From the NCBI RefSeq assembly GCF_963664735.1, contig NZ_OY761553.1:4585001-4649000 (forward strand): a stretch of DNA of 64,000 nucleotides, in the 5' to 3' direction. A model generated the notes under the pieces. It was not told where the DNA came from. It worked only from the letters and a program-made list of their open reading frames with translations, and did not search any database. Below are positions 59,480 to 64,000 of the stretch, in pieces. A program made the translations under genes and the position numbers. How positions within the stretch are numbered: the stretch's first letter is position 1; the number at the start of each line of letters is the position of its first letter. This stretch comes from an uncultured Cohaesibacter sp. GTDB taxonomy: Bacteria; Pseudomonadota; Alphaproteobacteria; Rhizobiales; Cohaesibacteraceae.

Positions 59480-60247
59480 TCAGACGATTGTAATCGCCGA
59501 AATCTGACGGCCATAGTCAGGTTCATTACGGTGCGTTGTCCGGCGATAGCTGAAAAACATGTCTTCCTCGCCGTAGGTGCAGCGATCAAGATTGAGCGCG
59601 TTGCCGACACCGCTTTGTTGCAAGCGGAATAATATGAAAGCTGGCAGATCAAACTGAACATGTCCATCCCTTTTGCCTGCGCTGAAAAAACGAGCCCAGT
59701 CGGGAGACTTGTCGGAAAAACGGTCCATGAAGGCCTGATCGACCTCATAATTATTCTTTGAAATCGTGGGGCCGAGGATCGCCGTAATGGAGGCAGGCTT
59801 TGCTCCCAGTTCTTCCATTTTGGCAACGGTGTCCGCGATGACCCCTTCGAATGCACCGCGCCAGCCGGCATGGGCAGCAGCGACCACGCCTGCGTTCGGG
59901 TCTGCAAAGAGAAGGGGGCCGCAATCTGCGGTAAGGATAGCGACGGCAAGACCGGGTTTGTTGGTCACAAGGGCGTCCAATTTTGGCACTCCGCCCTCTG
60001 CAAATGGTTCATTGACGATCATTGCCGTGGGAGAGTGGACCTGATAGGCGGTGACAAGCTTGTCGCTTTCAACTCCCAGGCTTTGGGCCACGAGGGTTCT
60101 GTTTTGTTGCACCTGAGCGCGTTCGTCGCCGGAGCCATAGCCGCAATTGAGACTGTGGTAGGTCTCTTTTGAGGTGCCGCCTCTGCGCGTAAAAAATCCG
60201 TGGGCTATACCGTCCATAGCCTGCAATGACGGATGTTGAATGCGCAT
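59480..60247 (-). CDS. pgeF: Peptidoglycan editing factor PgeF (laccase-domain protein)
   Basis: 255 residues from ATG 60,247 with GGGAGAGAG upstream; a longer frame upstream lacks family sequence. The YfiH/PgeF metal site is seen in 'TAYQVHS', 'LTADCGPLLFAD' and 'VAAAHAGWRGAF' (His, Cys, His). The N-terminus 'IAHGFFTRRGGTSKETYHSLNCGYGSGD' is typical. It is thought to remove wrongly placed L-Ser residues from UDP-MurNAc peptides; homologues also deaminate or phosphorolyse nucleosides. It follows the midA-lgt genes on the same strand, a conserved order in alphaproteobacteria. Confidence 0.9.
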   Translation of the reverse strand: MRIQHPSLQAMDGIAHGFFTRRGGTSKETYHSLNCGYGSGDERAQVQQNRTLVAQSLGVESDKLVTAYQVHSPTAMIVNEPFAEGGVPKLDALVTNKPGLAVAILTADCGPLLFADPNAGVVAAAHAGWRGAFEGVIADTVAKMEELGAKPASITAILGPTISKNNYEVDQAFMDRFSDKSPDWARFFSAGKRDGHVQFDLPAFILFRLQQSGVGNALNLDRCTYGEEDMFFSYRRTTHRNEPDYGRQISAITIV

Positions 60248-60402
60248 GCTCTCTCCCAATTGCTTATAAACTGTGTCTGTCGCACAATGCCTGACCGAAG
60301 AGTCTTTGGCTTTGCCCATGAAGTCAACAGGAAAAAGCCTCCAGTGAGACGCCCTGTCACATGTAAATTGCCAGTTTTCCTGTTGCCCGGCCCGAATGCT
60401 CA

Positions 60403-61515
60403 CTATTTGAACGTGAGTGGAGGGAGGGGTAATACTGCTGGCATCAGGGCCAGACACTTGAAAAGCGAGCCCATTTGTTGAGGCGCTGCAAGCCGCTCAA
60501 CTGCTTTGGAAATCTCGTCTTGAACTCGCGGTGTGCAGCCCGCTCCCAATTGTCCTGCGCGTTCCAGAAGCCCCATGGCGAGCAAAAATTCTCCTTGGGA
60601 CATGATGGGTGAGGTGCATATTTTGCTGTCGGATGTATTGGAAATTTCGTCGATGGCGCAAATGCTCAGGGCAGAAAAATTCACATGAGCGGTCAAATCG
60701 CATGCGCCGGGGTCTTGCAAGGGATCCGCATAGGCGTGATTGCGCATGGCCTGGAATGTGTCACCGTAAGATTGAGCATCATAGCCGTAGTCAATGAAAA
60801 GTCCGGCTCCCCCGTGGATGGCCAGATGGGCTGCAATTGTGCTCATCATGGCTTCGCTTGCCGGGGAGTGTTCAAGAATGACACCTTCCTCGGTGCTCTC
60901 TTCAGGGGCTGCAATCGCTCGAACGGGGCCGACGCCGAAACTGAGGCGATCATTGTCATCAAGGCCCACCACACGCTCATGCCAACGGCCATGGTGAAAC
61001 ACCTGCTGATGGATTGGCAGGCAATCGAAAAACTCATTGCCGACAATGAATAGAGGCGCTTTAGGCAGAGTTTCAAAGCTCTGATGCCACTGTTTCGGGA
61101 TCTCAAAAGCACTGAGGGTTGCTTCCTGCTCTTTTCGGAGTGACGGGCTGATTTCCACGAGGTGGAGAATAAGGTTTTCTGTGGCTTCTGGATCAATGGC
61201 AATGGCGCGTACCATGTCGGCCATCAGGGTGCCTCGTCCGGGGCCTAGTTCCACAAGATGGAAGGGTGCAGGGCGGCCTGATTGTTGCCAAATGGCTAGC
61301 ATCCAGATGCCAATCAGCTCGCCGAACAGTTGGCTGACTTCTGGTGCGGTGACAAAATCGCCTTTGGTGCCGATTGGTGCGCGTGTCGTGTAATAGCCTG
61401 CTTGAGGATCGGCAAGGCACAGGCTCATATAGTCCGCCACACTCAAGGGGCCAGTTGCCCTGATCATGCGCTTGATGCGGTCTTCCAATGTGGTTGGGGG
61501 CGAAGCTTCAGCCAT
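60403..61515 (-). CDS. MidA/NDUFAF7-family SAM-dependent methyltransferase
   Basis: 370 residues, overlapping lgt by 8 bp. 'YMSLCLADPQAGYYTTRAPIGTKGDFVTAPEVSQLFGELIGIW' is the family signature. The SAM site is 'LVELGPGRGTLMADMVRA', and 'PLFIVGNEFFDCLPIHQ' and 'GGAGLFIDYGYD' follow. The mitochondrial homologue methylates an arginine of complex I subunit NDUFS2 during assembly, and the bacterial proteins are presumed to do likewise. Order lgt-midA-pgeF is conserved in Rhizobiales. Confidence 0.9.
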   Translation of the reverse strand: MAEASPPTTLEDRIKRMIRATGPLSVADYMSLCLADPQAGYYTTRAPIGTKGDFVTAPEVSQLFGELIGIWMLAIWQQSGRPAPFHLVELGPGRGTLMADMVRAIAIDPEATENLILHLVEISPSLRKEQEATLSAFEIPKQWHQSFETLPKAPLFIVGNEFFDCLPIHQQVFHHGRWHERVVGLDDNDRLSFGVGPVRAIAAPEESTEEGVILEHSPASEAMMSTIAAHLAIHGGAGLFIDYGYDAQSYGDTFQAMRNHAYADPLQDPGACDLTAHVNFSALSICAIDEISNTSDSKICTSPIMSQGEFLLAMGLLERAGQLGAGCTPRVQDEISKAVERLAAPQQMGSLFKCLALMPAVLPLPPLTFK

Positions 61516-62335
61516 CGGACTGCTTTTTGGTCTGAGCGTAGATAATCATGGCAATTCCGGCAAGTATCATCGGAACCGAGAGCCACATCCCCATTGTCGT
61601 GCCGAGGCTGAAATAGCCAAGCTGGCTGTCTGGCACGCGAACCAGCTCAACCAGCGTGCGGAAAATGGCATATAAAATGGCGAAGGTGCCCGCGATGGTG
61701 CCCGGCTTTTTCAATGCGCCGGTTGTGTGGCTGATGATGCGCAGTATGAGGAAAATGAGCAATCCTTCCAGCGCTGCTTCATAAAGCTGGCTCGGGTGGC
61801 GTGGCTCCGGGCCTCCATTTGGAAAGACAACGCCCCAAGGCAGACTGGTCGGCAAACCCCACAGCTCGGAATTGATAAAGTTGGCAATGCGCCCGAAGAA
61901 GAGGCCGATAGGGGCGGCCATCGCGACCAGATCGAACATCGATAAAACCGAGATGCCTTTTGCGCGGGCAAACAGGATCATGGCGATCGTGACCCCAAGG
62001 AAGCCGCCATGAAACGACATGCCTCCGGTCCAAACCGCAAATATTTGCGCCGGATGCTGCAGGTAGACGTCGAGATTGTAAAAGACGACATAGCCAAGAC
62101 GCCCGCCCAAAATGATGCCGATGGTTGCCCACAGGACAAAGTCATCAAGCTCAAGGGTTGAAAGTGGTCCTTCATTTCCTGCCCATAGTTGCGGCTTGGT
62201 AACAAGGCGCTTGGTGTAGAGCCATGCCAGTATGATGCCGACGATATAGGCGATGGCATACCAATGGATCTGAAGAGGCCCGAGGGTGATGAGTACCGGG
62301 TCGATCATAGGGAAGGGAATGGCCAGAAGTGTCAC
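61508..62335 (-). CDS. lgt: Prolipoprotein diacylglyceryl transferase
   Basis: 275 residues from GTG 62,335, chosen because the family N-terminus (LLAIPFPMIDPVLITLGPLQIHWYAIAY) begins here; the longer frame upstream has no family match. It has seven membrane spans. The Lgt signature 'GRIANFINSELWGLPT' with its essential Arg and Asn (about residues 150-165) is present, as are 'GGMSFHGGFLG' and 'HPSQLYEAALEG'. It moves diacylglycerol from phosphatidylglycerol to lipobox cysteines, so it acts on the o-spanin, the NodT protein and the 57,440 lipoprotein in this window. Confidence 0.94.
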   Translation of the reverse strand: MTLLAIPFPMIDPVLITLGPLQIHWYAIAYIVGIILAWLYTKRLVTKPQLWAGNEGPLSTLELDDFVLWATIGIILGGRLGYVVFYNLDVYLQHPAQIFAVWTGGMSFHGGFLGVTIAMILFARAKGISVLSMFDLVAMAAPIGLFFGRIANFINSELWGLPTSLPWGVVFPNGGPEPRHPSQLYEAALEGLLIFLILRIISHTTGALKKPGTIAGTFAILYAIFRTLVELVRVPDSQLGYFSLGTTMGMWLSVPMILAGIAMIIYAQTKKQSDG

Positions 62336-62527
62336 TGTTCTGCCTTTTGCAAATGCTTCGGTTGGTTTGGATTTGTTTGTTTCTTGACCGCAAGTCAAGG
62401 GAAACTGCAAATATACATTGTGAAATATGTTCAGGTGACTATATCTGGAGATAAAGACAGATCTAAGGCAGGAGGGTTGCAAGCTTGTAAATCATGGGCT
62501 TGCCGCACCAAGCGAGGGAAAAGTGTT

Positions 62528-62833
62528 ATGACACAGACGAACAATCGGCTTTTTGATGAATTCGCCAAATTGATGAATGACGCCGCCGGTGTTGCCCAAG
62601 GGGTGCGCGATGAGGCTGAAACCGCGATTCGGGCTCAGCTTGAACGCTTCATGGGGGACATGGATCTGGTAACCCGCGATGAGTTCGAAGCTGTTAAGGC
62701 CATGGCTGTTGCCGCTCGTGATGAAAATGACAAGCTCTCAGCACGGATTTCTGCTTTGGAAGAAAAGCTCGGTACGCTGGATGATTTGTCTGCCATCGAC
62801 GGGGCTGATCTTGACGGTGCAGAAAAAGAGTAG
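62528..62833 (+). CDS. ubiK: UbiK-like (BMFP) accessory factor
   Basis: 101 residues from ATG 62,528 with GAGGGAAAA upstream. 'MNDAAGVAQGVRDEAETAIRAQLERFMGDMDLVTRDEFEAVKAMAVAARDENDKLSARISALEEKL' (in parts) is the BMFP plan: an amphipathic helix followed by a coiled coil that trimerises. An Asp/Glu-rich tail follows. In gammaproteobacteria UbiK helps the ubiquinone-synthesis metabolon and binds membranes. It is divergent from lgt. Confidence 0.82.
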   Translation: MTQTNNRLFDEFAKLMNDAAGVAQGVRDEAETAIRAQLERFMGDMDLVTRDEFEAVKAMAVAARDENDKLSARISALEEKLGTLDDLSAIDGADLDGAEKE

Positions 62834-63015
62834 TGTGCGGCTTTTCTGATTGCCAAAGCCACGCTGCATGGTGAACCATTCGAGCCTGCCGGATTATCGG
62901 CGGGCTTTCGAGTTTGTTTCTGCGAAGGTTTTAAATCAGCTGAGAGCGGGGGCACTTGGAAAAGAGCGAGATCCGCATTTTCGGATCGAATGAAGATTTT
63001 GATGGAACGAATGCA

Positions 63016-63837
63016 ATGAAAATAAATGCGTTGTCGCTGGTTTTGGTTGGTGCTGGCAAAATGGGTGGGGCGATGCTCACCGGTTGGCTGGGTATGGATC
63101 TGGATGCCAAGAATGTAACCGTGATTGATCCGGGCCAGCCTGAAGACATGAAGGCCTTGTCTGAAAAGACCGGGTTCAAGCTTGTCACCTCGCCCGAAGG
63201 TGTGGATCAGCCTGATATTCTCGTGATTGCGATCAAGCCCCAGATGATGGGCAAGGTTCTGCCGGGGCTGGTTGGCCTGGTTGGGCCTAAGACCGTCATT
63301 GTCTCCATCGCAGCCGGTACGCCGATTGCGACCTTCCAATCCTATTTGGGTGCCAATGTCGGCGTGGTTAGGGTTATGCCAAACACTCCGGCTCAGGTTG
63401 GGCGGGGCATGTTTGCAGCCTTTGCTTCTGAAGGCGTGGATGCTGAAATATGCGGCATCATCGCCGAGTTGCTTTCCTCTACGGGCCAATTCACCTGGGT
63501 TGGCGAGGAAGCTCTGATCGATGCTGTTACGGCTGTTTCTGGCTCAGGCCCTGCTTACGTCTTCTATATGGTTGAAGCTTTGGCAAAGGCTGGGGAAGCT
63601 TTGGGGCTGGCGCCCGAGGCTGCCAGTTTGATGGCACGCCAAACGATCGTTGGCGCGGGGGAATTGCTTAATCAATCCCCATTGTCAGCTGCCACTCTGC
63701 GCGAAAATGTTACCTCTCCGGGAGGAACAACCGCTGCAGCGCTTGCGGTTCTGATGGCTGACGAAGGCGGATTGGATGACCTCATGGCCAAGGCAACTGT
63801 TGCCGCAAGAGATCGTTCAGTCGAACTGGCCAAATAG
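63016..63837 (+). CDS. proC: Pyrroline-5-carboxylate reductase
   Basis: 273 residues from ATG 63,016, giving the usual length; a TTG at 62,956 would add 20 atypical residues. It has an N-terminal Rossmann loop 'LVLVGAGKMGGAMLTGWL', then 'ILVIAIKPQMM', 'VVRVMPNTPAQVGRGM', and the catalytic-dimer signature 'VTAVSGSGPAYVFYMVEALAKAGEALGL' and 'LRENVTSPGGTTAAALAVL'. It reduces pyrroline-5-carboxylate to proline with NAD(P)H. Gene order ubiK-proC is common in Rhizobiales. Confidence 0.95.
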   Translation: MKINALSLVLVGAGKMGGAMLTGWLGMDLDAKNVTVIDPGQPEDMKALSEKTGFKLVTSPEGVDQPDILVIAIKPQMMGKVLPGLVGLVGPKTVIVSIAAGTPIATFQSYLGANVGVVRVMPNTPAQVGRGMFAAFASEGVDAEICGIIAELLSSTGQFTWVGEEALIDAVTAVSGSGPAYVFYMVEALAKAGEALGLAPEAASLMARQTIVGAGELLNQSPLSAATLRENVTSPGGTTAAALAVLMADEGGLDDLMAKATVAARDRSVELAK

Positions 63838-63849
63838 GTATAGTCAAAG

Positions 63850-63886
63850 AGCCGCTCGGGGGGGCAATCTCTTTGAGCGGCTTTTG
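63850..63886 (+). terminator. Terminator of proC
   Basis: AGCCGCTC (63,850-63,857) pairs with GAGCGGCT (63,875-63,882), followed by TTTTGTC. Flanking CAAAGAG/CTCTTTG can form an alternative pairing. The last 110 bp of the window show no gene. Confidence 0.8.
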
Positions 63887-64000
63887 TCTTTTTGTGTCAT
63901 TGCCAAACTTGACATGTCCCTCTTGGCGCCACATTTACAAAGTAGAGTATTCAAGGCTGTTCATATGATCGATGGTTCGTTCTGTTTTGCGGTCCATTTG

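Noticed and set aside
62635-63489. 284-codon minus-strand frame across ubiK and proC
   Set aside because: Spans two genuine genes on the opposite strand and carries no motif.

Overview
The window comes from an alphaproteobacterium, most likely of the Hyphomicrobiales (Rhizobiales). The evidence is a fused-style petABC bc1 operon, DUF6111 and DUF1285 genes, the long C-terminal tail on Pth, a CTC-type long L25, and alphaproteobacterial tRNA-Met(CAT). A Cohaesibacter-like genome is possible, but that is only an impression from protein style.

Bases 1 to about 19,320 are the late half of a podovirus-type prophage, all on the + strand. The order is portal (cut by the window edge), small Bbp19-like protein, scaffold, major capsid protein, HhH protein, two tail-tube (adaptor and nozzle) proteins, three internal virion/ejection proteins, collagen-like tail fibre, a small tail-fibre-associated protein, and a lysis cassette. 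One ejection protein carries a lambda-R-type muramidase; another is a 1678-residue polyvalent protein with a metalloprotease. The lysis cassette has a holin-like/lysozyme fusion, overlapping i- and o-spanins and a small membrane protein. The prophage ends just before the 3' end of a tRNA-Met gene (19,322-19,398, minus strand), a likely integration site. Integrase, terminase and early genes must lie left of the window.

Bases 19,400-36,900 are chromosomal housekeeping: an alpha/beta hydrolase, a membrane protein with a CtrA-type box upstream, a phosphoesterase, and a newly noticed 36-codon gene. Then come a compact DUF1285-Nudix-DUF6111-cca operon, a HAD phosphatase, trmL-hemF, an ABC exporter, petABC (ISP with a TTG start), an orphan LacI regulator, apt and a DUF2892 protein.

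Bases 36,926-44,100 form a catabolic island. A minus-strand RraA-like aldolase and FadR-type regulator face a + strand operon of tripartite tricarboxylate transporter (TctC, TctB, TctA), SDR dehydrogenase and an L-fucose-isomerase-family protein. A perfect inverted repeat lies between -35 and -10 of the transporter promoter. The substrate is not obvious, and the pathway may be undescribed.

Bases 44,195-49,883 hold a tripartite drug efflux operon (NodT-type outer membrane lipoprotein, EmrA, EmrB) divergent from a TetR regulator with shared operator-like boxes, followed by an FMN reductase. Bases 50,030-54,310 hold ychF, pth, rplY (with a terminator-like hairpin inside its leader), an orphan Rap1a-like protein and prs.

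Bases 54,639-57,125 encode the most striking chromosomal gene: a complete ammonium transporter (twin His, gate and Asp residues kept) fused to a complete methyl-accepting chemotaxis signalling domain. Its Shine-Dalgarno sequence lies in one arm of a perfect 8-bp inverted repeat. The rest (57,440-63,837) is a lipoprotein, a metal-ligand-less M24 protein, pgeF, a midA-type methyltransferase, lgt, ubiK-like and proC.
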